DNA of 64,000 nucleotides. Source: WTFV01 sp965200895. Its GTDB lineage: Bacteria > Acidobacteriota > Vicinamibacteria > Vicinamibacterales > UBA8438. The stretch spans positions 682,001-746,000 of the forward strand of contig CBDAVM010000002.1 in NCBI GenBank assembly GCA_965200895.1. The letters run 5' to 3'. The stretch's first letter is position 1; the number at the start of each line of letters is the position of its first letter. The translations under genes were made by a program, and so were the position numbers. Below, one piece after another: positions 18,472 through 25,537 of the stretch. A model generated the notes under the pieces. It saw only the letters and a program-made list of their open reading frames with translations, ran no database searches and was not told the DNA's origin.

Positions 18472-18936
18472 TCACCGTTGGCGTGGCAGGTCGAGCACCA
18501 GCCCGACGTCCTCGACGCCCCCTTCCTTGAGCTGGTCCATCACCGAGACCAACTCCCCGTAGGTAATCTCGCTGTCGCCGCGCAAAAAAACCGACTTGTC
18601 TTCGCGATCCTCGAGCGCCGCCTGCAGGCGCGTCGGCAACGTGTCGATACCGACGGTGTCGTCGCCCAACTGCACGACGCCCTCGGTTCGATAGGCGAGC
18701 GGCACGGTGACGAACAGCCGCTCCGACATCAGCGGTTCGGCCCGGCGCGCCTCGGGAAGCTGAACGTCGAGTCCCCGCTGCATCATCGGCGCAGTAATCA
18801 TGAAGATGACGAGCATGACGAGCATGACGTCCACGAGCGGCACGACGTTGATCTCGGACAGCGACGTGGCTGCTCGGCGGCCGCGCCGCCGGCCGCCTCC
18901 CCCCCCGCCGCTCTCGATCGGTTGAATCGTCGGCAT
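18472..18936 (-). CDS. tolR: TolR/ExbD biopolymer transport protein
   Basis: 154 residues. A Gly/Arg-rich cytoplasmic N-terminus precedes one transmembrane helix with the proton-channel aspartate in NVVPLVDVMLVMLVIF (about 30-45). A periplasmic dimerisation domain follows (VFLRGDSEITYGELVSVMD). It couples the proton motive force to the TolA-like transducer. The stop is 9 nt before the transducer start, and tolQ ends 13 nt upstream. Confidence 0.92.
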   Translation of the reverse strand: MPTIQPIESGGGGGGRRRGRRAATSLSEINVVPLVDVMLVMLVIFMITAPMMQRGLDVQLPEARRAEPLMSERLFVTVPLAYRTEGVVQLGDDTVGIDTLPTRLQAALEDREDKSVFLRGDSEITYGELVSVMDQLKEGGVEDVGLVLDLPRQR

Positions 18937-18949
18937 CCTGACCCGAACC

Positions 18950-19732
18950 TCACCCCGTGAAGTACCGCTCGGCGATATTGAGGAACTCGAGCGAGAAGTC
19001 GTCGATCGTGGAGGCGGTGAGCCTCACGCGGTGCATGAGGTGATTGTAGAAGTACACCGCCGGAATCGCTGCGAACAGGCCGGCCGCGGTCGCGATCAGC
19101 GCCTCGGCGATGCCCGGGGCCACGATGGCGAGATTCGTCGAGCCGGTCGCGCCGATCTCCTGAAACGCGATGATGATGCCGACGACCGTCCCGAACAGAC
19201 CGATGAACGGGGTAATGCTCGCGGTCGTGGCGAGGAGCGCCACATGGCGTTCGAGCTTGTTGACCTCGACGTTGGTGGCGCGCAGCAGGGACCGGTCGAG
19301 TGCTTCGAAGCTCCGGAGCGACGGTCGCGGCGCGCCGCCGGCAAGCGGATCGCGGCGCGGGGCCTCGGTGTCTCGCAGTTGCGAGTTCAGCTCCACGTAA
19401 CCGGCCTGGAACACTCCGGTGAGCGGGCTCGCCGCGAGCGACTTGCACACGGACTGCACCTCGGAGAACTTCCGGCTCTTGCGGAAGATGGCGACGAACG
19501 TCGACGTCTGTGCGTCGACCTGCCGGAACTGCCAGAGCTTGAAGAGGATGATGGCCCAGGAAACGACGGAGAAAGCAAGCAGGGAGGCCAGCACGAGGTG
19601 GCCGACCAGAGACTGACGTGCAATCAGCCCCAGCAAATCGCCGAAACCTTCCGCAGGCTCGCTCGCCACGGGCGCCTGAAGGAAGGCAAAGGCATGGTAT
19701 CCAAGGATACGCACCTCGATTCCTCCCGTCAA
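18950..19732 (-). CDS. tolQ: TolQ/ExbB proton channel protein
   Basis: 260 residues with three membrane segments (about 40-62, 165-190 and 208-232). Conserved channel motifs include ITPFIGLFGTVVGIIIAF and APGIAEALIATAAGLFAAIPAV. With TolR it forms the inner-membrane motor of the Tol-Pal system used in outer-membrane constriction and lipid homeostasis. It is the first gene of the operon, with a promoter-like sequence about 40-70 nt upstream. Confidence 0.95.
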   Translation of the reverse strand: MTGGIEVRILGYHAFAFLQAPVASEPAEGFGDLLGLIARQSLVGHLVLASLLAFSVVSWAIILFKLWQFRQVDAQTSTFVAIFRKSRKFSEVQSVCKSLAASPLTGVFQAGYVELNSQLRDTEAPRRDPLAGGAPRPSLRSFEALDRSLLRATNVEVNKLERHVALLATTASITPFIGLFGTVVGIIIAFQEIGATGSTNLAIVAPGIAEALIATAAGLFAAIPAVYFYNHLMHRVRLTASTIDDFSLEFLNIAERYFTG

Positions 19733-19774
19733 ATTCTGACAATGGCGCGCCGCTGGGAAGGCGCTAGTTGAGGA

Positions 19775-19803
19775 ACCCTACCATGCAGCCCGACCGCTGT
19801 CAA
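19775..19803 (-). promoter_or_regulatory. Candidate promoter of the tol operon
   Basis: On the minus strand, a perfect -35 hexamer TTGACA (19803-19798) is followed after 17 nt by TAGGGT (19780-19775), a weak -10. It would start transcription about 35 nt before tolQ. It lies in the divergent tolQ/recN spacer. Confidence 0.4.
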
Positions 19804-19900
19804 ACGTGCTAGCATGACGCTTCCTTCCCCGACCGCCCGAGCCCGGACGATGCCCGGCCCGGGCGGCAGGAACGCCGACAAAGACGAACGGCCGCTGGTC

Positions 19901-21553
19901 ATGATCCGTTTCCTCAGCATCCGCGATCTCGCCATCGTCGACGGGCTGGACATCGAGCTCGACAACGGTTTCAACGTACTGACCGGCGAGACCGGCGCCG
20001 GCAAGTCGATCATCATCGGTGCGCTCGGGCTCCTGGCAGGGGAGCGGAGCAGCGGCGATCTGGTCCGCACCGGCGCCGCCAGGGCCGTCGTCCAGGCGAC
20101 GTTCGAGGACCGGGCGGGAAAGGAGACCATCGTCCGGCGGGAGATCCCCGTGAAGGGCCGCGGGCGAATCTTCATCGACGACGCACTCTCCACCGCGTCC
20201 GCGCTCAGGACGTTGGGCCGGCGTCTCGTGGACATCCACGGCCAGCACCAGCACCAGGCTCTGCTCGCGCCCCGGTCGCACGTCAGGCTGCTGGACATCC
20301 ATGCCGGACTCGAGTCGCTCGCCGCGGAGGTCGCGGCCGCCTACGCGCGCTGGCGGGACGCGAAGGCGCGCCTCGAAGCGGCGCGGACCGGCGCGGACGA
20401 GCTGGCGGCGCGCATCGAGTTCCTGGAATTCCAGCTTGGAGAGATGGACCGCGTCGACCCGCAACCGGGCGAGGACGAACGGCTGCGGAACGAGCGCCGC
20501 CGGCTCGCGAACGCCGAGCGGCTGTTGACTCTCGCGGGCGGCGCCTACGCGACGCTGTACGAGCGGGACGACTCGGTGATGTCTGCACTCGGCAACGTGT
20601 GGCGACAGGTCGACGAACTGGCAGGACTGGACTCGGCGTTCATGGAGCAGGTCCCGGTTCGGGAAACCGTCGTTCCGCTGCTCGAGGACCTCGCGAATGC
20701 GCTGCGCTCCTACGGCGCCACGATCGAGGTGTCGCCGGACAGGCTGGCAGAGGTGGAAGCGCGACTCGCAGAGCTCGAACGGCTCGCGCGCAAGTACGGC
20801 GGGGCTCTGGACGCGGTACTGGAACGGCGCCGGACGATTGCCGCAGAGCGTGAGAGACTGACCCGGGACGACGCGCGACGGACGACGCTGGAGTCGGACG
20901 CCGGCGCGGCCCGACGCGCGTACCTCGCCGCCGCTCGCGCATTGTCGGCCCGACGCGCAGACGGGGCCCGGCGGCTTGCAGCGGCCCTCGAAGCCGGGTT
21001 GAGGCCCCTGGCCATGCCCGATGTACGCGTCGACGTCAGCGTCGACACGGGCCTTCCGGAAGAGCGCTGGAGCTCGCAGGGCATGGATCGCGTGGAGCTC
21101 TTCCTGTCCGCCAATCCGGGCGAGGACGCGCGCCCGCTTGCGAGAGTCGCTTCCGGCGGCGAGCTGTCGCGGGTGATGCTCGCCCTCGAGACCCTGGTGG
21201 CAACCGACGCCGCGGGGAAGACGCTGGTGTTCGATGAGGTCGACGCCGGCATCGGCGGTCGGGCCGCAGACCGGGTGGGGGAACGGCTGCGCACGCTCGG
21301 CATGCACTGCCAGGTGCTCTGCGTAACGCATGCGCCGCAGTTGGCCGCGCACGCCACGGCGCACTTCGGCGTCTCGAAGCGGATCGAGGAAGGGCGAACG
21401 CGAACCGCGGTCGAACGGCTTGCGCAGGTCGAACGGGTAGGGGAGCTGGCGCGTCTGATGACCGGCTCCGACACCTCGACGGCTCGCGCGAGCGCCGCGG
21501 AACTGCTGGAGTCGAGGCGCGCAACGCCGCAGCCGCAACGCGGACCGGTGTGA
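19901..21553 (+). CDS. recN: DNA repair protein RecN
   Basis: An SMC-like ATPase of double-strand break repair, 550 residues (E. coli 553). Walker A is TGETGAGKS near residue 29, a coiled-coil arm spans about 150-350, the ABC signature region is ASGGELSRVMLALE and Walker B is VFDEVDAGIGG. The ATG at 19901 begins the canonical MIRFLSIRDLAIV; upstream in-frame ATGs at 19814 and 19850 would add a Pro/Gly-rich extension without family support. miaB follows after 36 nt. Confidence 0.95.
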   Translation: MIRFLSIRDLAIVDGLDIELDNGFNVLTGETGAGKSIIIGALGLLAGERSSGDLVRTGAARAVVQATFEDRAGKETIVRREIPVKGRGRIFIDDALSTASALRTLGRRLVDIHGQHQHQALLAPRSHVRLLDIHAGLESLAAEVAAAYARWRDAKARLEAARTGADELAARIEFLEFQLGEMDRVDPQPGEDERLRNERRRLANAERLLTLAGGAYATLYERDDSVMSALGNVWRQVDELAGLDSAFMEQVPVRETVVPLLEDLANALRSYGATIEVSPDRLAEVEARLAELERLARKYGGALDAVLERRRTIAAERERLTRDDARRTTLESDAGAARRAYLAAARALSARRADGARRLAAALEAGLRPLAMPDVRVDVSVDTGLPEERWSSQGMDRVELFLSANPGEDARPLARVASGGELSRVMLALETLVATDAAGKTLVFDEVDAGIGGRAADRVGERLRTLGMHCQVLCVTHAPQLAAHATAHFGVSKRIEEGRTRTAVERLAQVERVGELARLMTGSDTSTARASAAELLESRRATPQPQRGPV

Positions 21554-21589
21554 GAGGAGAGCGCCTCGATCAGGCGCTCGGGAGAGACC

Positions 21590-22945
21590 ATGGCCAGGAC
21601 GTATGCGGTCGAGACGTTCGGCTGCCAGATGAACGTGCACGACAGCGAGCGGCTCGGAGGACTTCTGCAGCAGGCCGGCTACGTACGGGCGGAGTCGGCG
21701 GACGACGCCGATCTGATTGTCGTCAACACCTGCAGTGTGCGGGAGCGGGCGGCCGAGAAGCTGTTCGCGCGGATCGACAGGTTCCGTCATCGTGCTCGCG
21801 AGGAGCGGCCGCTCGTCGCCGTGACCGGCTGCGTCGCCCAGCAGGAAGGGGCACGGATACTCGATCGGGCAGCGACGGTGGATGTCGTGATCGGCACGCA
21901 GGCGCTGGCGATGCTGCCGCAGGCCATCGACGAAGCCGAGCGTACCGGCCGCCCGCAAGTCGACACCAATCCGTACGACAACATCTCGTTTCCGCTCGGC
22001 GTCGCAGTGCGCGAGGATGCGGTCAAGGCCTTCGTGACGGTCATCGAGGGCTGCAATGACTTCTGCGCGTTCTGCGTGGTGCCGTATACCCGTGGCCATG
22101 AACGCATGAGGCCGGTGGCCGAAATCGTTGCCGAGGTCTCGGCGGCAGCCGCCACCGGACATCGTGAGGTGCACCTGCTCGGCCAGATAGTGAATCACTA
22201 CCAGGCGCCCGATGCCGCGGAATGCGACTTTGCCGGGCTGATCGAGCAGGTTCACGATGTCGACGGCATCGATCGCATCCGGTTTGCGAGTCCGCATCCG
22301 CGGCACGTGACGCGGCGGATGATCGAAGCGGTCCGCGATCTGCCCAAGGTGTGCAAGCATCTGCATCTGCCGGTGCAGTCCGGTTCCACCCGCGTGCTGA
22401 GTCGCATGCGTCGGCGTCACACCCGCGAGAGGTATCTTGCGCTGATCGACGAGATCCGGACGCAGGTATCGGGGGTCACGGTGTCGACCGATATGATCGT
22501 TGGGTTTCCGGGGGAGACCACGGCAGACTTCGAGCAGACGCTGAGCCTGACGGAGACCGTCCGGTACCACGGCATGTTCTCGTTCAAGTACTCGGAGCGA
22601 CCGAACACCCTTGCGCGGGCCCGCATGCCTGACGATGTGCCGGAGTCCGAGAAGGCGCGGCGTCTTGCGGTCCTGCAGGCGCGCCAGCAGACGATTCAGC
22701 AGGAGCTGCACGACGCGATGATCGGACAAACCGTCACGGTGCTCGCCGACGCACCGAGCCGCCGGAATGCCGGCGAGTACGCCGGGCGCACCAGCGGCAA
22801 CACGGTCGTGAACTTTCCGGCCGATTCGACCTGCATCGGCCGATTGCTGGACGTCCGCATCGAGCGCGCCGGTCCGAACAGTCTCTGGGGCAGGTTGTCT
22901 CCGACGGTCGAGCCACCGCCCGGCAGCGGCGACGGGGTGGGGTGA
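21590..22945 (+). CDS. miaB: tRNA-2-methylthio-N6-dimethylallyladenosine synthase
   Basis: A radical-SAM methylthiotransferase acting on i6A37 of tRNAs, 451 residues. The N-terminal UPF0004 domain keeps its three cluster cysteines (FGCQMN, NTCSVR, TGCVAQ). The radical SAM cluster motif is CNDFCAFC near residue 155, and a TRAM domain lies at about 375-440. The usual LLGQNV motif reads LLGQIVNHY here. The stop TGA overlaps the ATG of the next gene (TGATG). Confidence 0.95.
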   Translation: MARTYAVETFGCQMNVHDSERLGGLLQQAGYVRAESADDADLIVVNTCSVRERAAEKLFARIDRFRHRAREERPLVAVTGCVAQQEGARILDRAATVDVVIGTQALAMLPQAIDEAERTGRPQVDTNPYDNISFPLGVAVREDAVKAFVTVIEGCNDFCAFCVVPYTRGHERMRPVAEIVAEVSAAAATGHREVHLLGQIVNHYQAPDAAECDFAGLIEQVHDVDGIDRIRFASPHPRHVTRRMIEAVRDLPKVCKHLHLPVQSGSTRVLSRMRRRHTRERYLALIDEIRTQVSGVTVSTDMIVGFPGETTADFEQTLSLTETVRYHGMFSFKYSERPNTLARARMPDDVPESEKARRLAVLQARQQTIQQELHDAMIGQTVTVLADAPSRRNAGEYAGRTSGNTVVNFPADSTCIGRLLDVRIERAGPNSLWGRLSPTVEPPPGSGDGVG

Positions 22946-23430
22946 TGCAGATCGAGATGACGATCAAGGGACTGATGGTGGACCCGATTACGAACATGCC
23001 GATCGTCATCCTGCGCGACGAGGCCGGCGAGCACGTCCTCCCGATCTGGGTCGGCATTTTCGAGGCGAACGCGATCGCGCTGCAAATCGAGAACGTGACC
23101 ACGCCGCGGCCCATGACGCATGACCTGTTGCGCAACGTCATCAACGACCTCAACGGATCGGTGGAGAAGATCGTCGTCTGCGATCTCAAGGAAAACACGT
23201 TCTACGCCCTGATCTACGTCCGCATCCGGGAGGAGGTCGTCGCCGTGGACGCCCGCCCGAGCGACGCCATCGCCCTGGCGCTCCGCGTGAGCGCGCCGAT
23301 CTACGTGGAGGACACCGTCGTCCGGAACGCCAAGAATCTCGACTTCGCTCCGGACCAGGCCGATTCCGAGCGCCTCGCCAAGTGGTTGGAGAACCTCGAT
23401 CCCGAGGATCTCGGCAAGTACAAGATGTAG
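22945..23430 (+). CDS. Bifunctional nuclease family protein (DUF151)
   Basis: A 161-residue protein matching the BFN/DUF151 family over its full length: QIEMTIKGLMVDPITNMPIV at the start, LPIWVGIFEANAIAL, and the conserved VDARPSDAIALALRV. Family members are reported to have nuclease activity; the cellular role in bacteria is unclear. The ATG at 22945 is fused to the miaB stop; a GTG at 22942 is an equally placed alternative. Transcription probably ends at the 34-bp palindrome 16 nt downstream. Confidence 0.9.
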   Translation: MQIEMTIKGLMVDPITNMPIVILRDEAGEHVLPIWVGIFEANAIALQIENVTTPRPMTHDLLRNVINDLNGSVEKIVVCDLKENTFYALIYVRIREEVVAVDARPSDAIALALRVSAPIYVEDTVVRNAKNLDFAPDQADSERLAKWLENLDPEDLGKYKM

Positions 23431-23445
23431 TCGCCGACGGTCGCG

Positions 23446-23479
23446 GTCGGCGGATGTCGGCCGGCCGACATCCGCCGAC
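23446..23479. repeat. 34-bp perfect palindrome upstream of parAB
   Basis: Two 17-nt arms, GTCGGCGGATGTCGGCC and its exact reverse complement, abut with no spacer. It starts 16 nt after the bifunctional nuclease gene. It could form a strong cruciform or RNA hairpin, but there is no T-tract, so a standard intrinsic terminator is not certain. It does not resemble the parS consensus. Confidence 0.85.
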
Positions 23480-23523
23480 GCATGCTTGCAGACCCACCGA
23501 TTTGCACAGCGGGTTGGCCGATC

Positions 23524-23552
23524 TTGACACACGGCCGGCCCGTTCCTAGAAT
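23524..23552 (+). promoter_or_regulatory. Sigma70-type promoter of parAB
   Basis: A perfect -35 (TTGACA, 23524-23529), exactly 17 nt, then TAGAAT (23547-23552), which differs from the -10 consensus at one base. This predicts a start near 23559 and a leader of about 65 nt before parA. It is the best promoter match seen in the window. Confidence 0.7.
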
Positions 23553-23572
23553 TCCGTCATCCTCCATGCTTC

Positions 23573-23589
23573 CGACACGTTCCGTGTCG
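23573..23589. promoter_or_regulatory. Inverted repeat in parAB leader, possible operator
   Basis: CGACACG and CGTGTCG arms flank TTC, just after the predicted transcription start and 36 nt before parA. The position suits an operator for autoregulation by ParA/ParB or another repressor, but it could also be a small RNA hairpin. Confidence 0.4.
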
Positions 23590-23624
23590 CGGTATCGTCT
23601 TTCTCTCTCCGCCAAGGCACAGCG

Positions 23625-24380
23625 ATGATCGTTGCGATCGCCAACCAGAAGGGCGGGGTGGGCAAGACCACGACGGCCATCAATCTCGCCTCGGCGCTCG
23701 CCCTCCGCGGGGAATCGACCCTCCTCATCGATCTCGATCCGCAGGCGAATACCAGCATCTCCTTCGTGGCGCGTGAAGAGACCATTCGGTCCGTGTACGA
23801 GGTGATGATCGACGACAACTGCGCCATGTCGGACGTGATTCGGCCCTCCCCGCAGGAAAATCTGTGGATAGCACCGGCCCGCATCAGCCTGGCCAAGCTG
23901 GAAGCGCGGCTGGTGGGGGAGCTGGACGCCCATTTCCGTCTCAAGGACCGCCTCGACATCCTCGGGGAACGCTTCTCGTTCATCGTCATCGACTGCCCGC
24001 CGGCCTTGGGGCTGCTGACCGTCAACGCGCTGGTGGCCGCCACGCATCTGCTCATTCCAATCCAGTCGTCCTACTTCGCCCTCGAAGGCACCGACGACCT
24101 GCTGGAGACCGTGCAGCGGGTACAGTCCCGAGCCAACCCGCGACTCGACATTCTCGGCGTGCTGATCACGATGCACGACCGGCGGACGTTGTTGGGTCGC
24201 GACATCAAGAATCGCATCTGCGAGGCGTTCGGCCCCAAGGTCTTCCGCACGGTGATTTCGAAGAACGTGCGGCTCGAGGAAGGGCCGGCCTACCGTGAGT
24301 CCATCTTCACCTTCGCACCGCATTCGACCGGCGCCACGGACTACTACAGCCTGTGCGAGGAGGTCATGGATCGTGTCTAG
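23625..24380 (+). CDS. parA: Chromosome partitioning ATPase ParA
   Basis: A Walker-type partition ATPase of 251 residues (Soj family, small form without an N-terminal DNA-binding domain). The deviant Walker A is KGGVGKTT (residues 9-16), the second motif is LLIDLDPQANTS, and Walker B is FIVIDCPPALG. It moves ParB-bound origins by cycling on the nucleoid. It overlaps parB by 8 nt and has its own promoter. The neighbourhood lacks rsmG/mnmG, so parAB is not in the classical origin-side cluster. Confidence 0.92.
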   Translation: MIVAIANQKGGVGKTTTAINLASALALRGESTLLIDLDPQANTSISFVAREETIRSVYEVMIDDNCAMSDVIRPSPQENLWIAPARISLAKLEARLVGELDAHFRLKDRLDILGERFSFIVIDCPPALGLLTVNALVAATHLLIPIQSSYFALEGTDDLLETVQRVQSRANPRLDILGVLITMHDRRTLLGRDIKNRICEAFGPKVFRTVISKNVRLEEGPAYRESIFTFAPHSTGATDYYSLCEEVMDRV

Positions 24381-25224
24381 ACGAGGTTTGCCGGAGACCG
24401 TCGGCATGCGTCACGAGGCGCATTACGTGGAAACGCTGCCGGCGTCGTCCGGCCAGCCCATCGGGCGCATGGTGCCGATCGACCGCCTGGACCCGAACCC
24501 GGAACAGCCGCGTCAGATGATGGGAGACATCACGGAGTTGAAGGCGTCGATCGCCGAGAAGGGAATCATCGAGCCGTTGATCGTGCGCCCTCGCGGCGAG
24601 CGGTACGGCATCATCGCCGGCGAGCGACGCTATCAGGCGGCGGTCCAGTTGGGACTCGAGGAGCTCCCGGTCATCATCCGTTCCGCAGACGAATCCGAGA
24701 GCATCGAGCTGGCGCTGATCGAGAACCTGCAGCGCAAGGACCTGACGGCATTCGAAGAAGCCGAGGCCTTGCAGGCGCTGGTCGGGCGTTTCCGGTACAC
24801 GCACGAGCAGCTCGCCGGGCGCCTCGGCCGGTCTCGAACGTCAATCACCGAGTCACTCAGTCTCAATGCCATGCCGCAGGAGGTACAGCGCCTGTGCCGC
24901 CTTGCGAGCATCACGTCGAAGTCCGTCCTGCTCGAGGTCGTTCGTCAACGGAGCCCGGAGGCCATGGCCGCCTTCGTCGAGCAGATCACGCGCGACGGTG
25001 GCGCCGCGACCCGTCGGCGGGCGCGCGAAGCGGCTGCACAACGCAAAGGCGCCGAAGGCCGTGCGAAGCCGTTCGTGTACCGCTACGCACCGCCGAACCG
25101 GACGTTCAGTCTACGCCTGGCGTTCAGGAAGACGCAGGTGCCCCGCGACCAGTTGATCGCGGCCCTGGAGGGGATCATCGACGATCTGCGCCGGTCGGAC
25201 GATCCGCGCGCATCCGACGAATAA
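24373..25224 (+). CDS. parB: Chromosome partitioning protein ParB
   Basis: A ParB/Spo0J-type clamp of 283 residues. It has the opening SRRGLPE, the CTP-binding N-terminal domain with GERRYQAAVQLG and ENLQRKDL, and a helix-turn-helix region around EQLAGRLGRSRTSITESLSL. A basic linker and a short C-terminal dimerisation segment follow. GTG 24373 was chosen because it starts the conserved N-terminus; the longer frame inside parA is not homologous. No parS-like TGTTTCACGTGAAACA was seen in the window. Confidence 0.92.
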   Translation: MSRRGLPETVGMRHEAHYVETLPASSGQPIGRMVPIDRLDPNPEQPRQMMGDITELKASIAEKGIIEPLIVRPRGERYGIIAGERRYQAAVQLGLEELPVIIRSADESESIELALIENLQRKDLTAFEEAEALQALVGRFRYTHEQLAGRLGRSRTSITESLSLNAMPQEVQRLCRLASITSKSVLLEVVRQRSPEAMAAFVEQITRDGGAATRRRAREAAAQRKGAEGRAKPFVYRYAPPNRTFSLRLAFRKTQVPRDQLIAALEGIIDDLRRSDDPRASDE

Positions 25225-25537
25225 CGGACGGACTGCGGGAGATCAGCCAGTGAAATGGGGTTCGGGCAGCCGTAAGTTAACATAACACCCATTATCGGAC
25301 GCATCGGATCCGCGTAACGGAAGCCGGCAATCCGCGCCGCGCCGCCGGCTGACGGCCCGCGCCCGCTGACGCGGGCGGCCCACGGCGTTCGGTTGTAGAA
25401 GTTGTAGAATCGGTTGACGCCGCACCGCGCGCCGCCGGTTGCGGTGCGCCCGGAACACGCTTCATGCTCGGCATCACGTTCATCCTCACGCTGACAGCGG
25501 CGCCCTTCGCCGTGAGAACCTGACCGGGAGGGGCGCC
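25225..25537 (+). other. parB-lptFG intergenic region
   Basis: 313 nt without a confident gene. It holds a GC-rich hairpin (GCCCGC-TGAC-GCGGGC, 25361-25376) that could end the parAB transcript, and an inverted repeat with GCACCGC/GCGGTGC arms (25422-25447). A 19-codon hydrophobic open frame (25464-25523) ends 14 nt before lptFG. The short frame could be a leader peptide or chance. Confidence 0.45.

Noticed and set aside
19778..22729. A 983-codon minus-strand open frame over recN and miaB
   Set aside because: Antisense shadow; both plus-strand genes have all family motifs.
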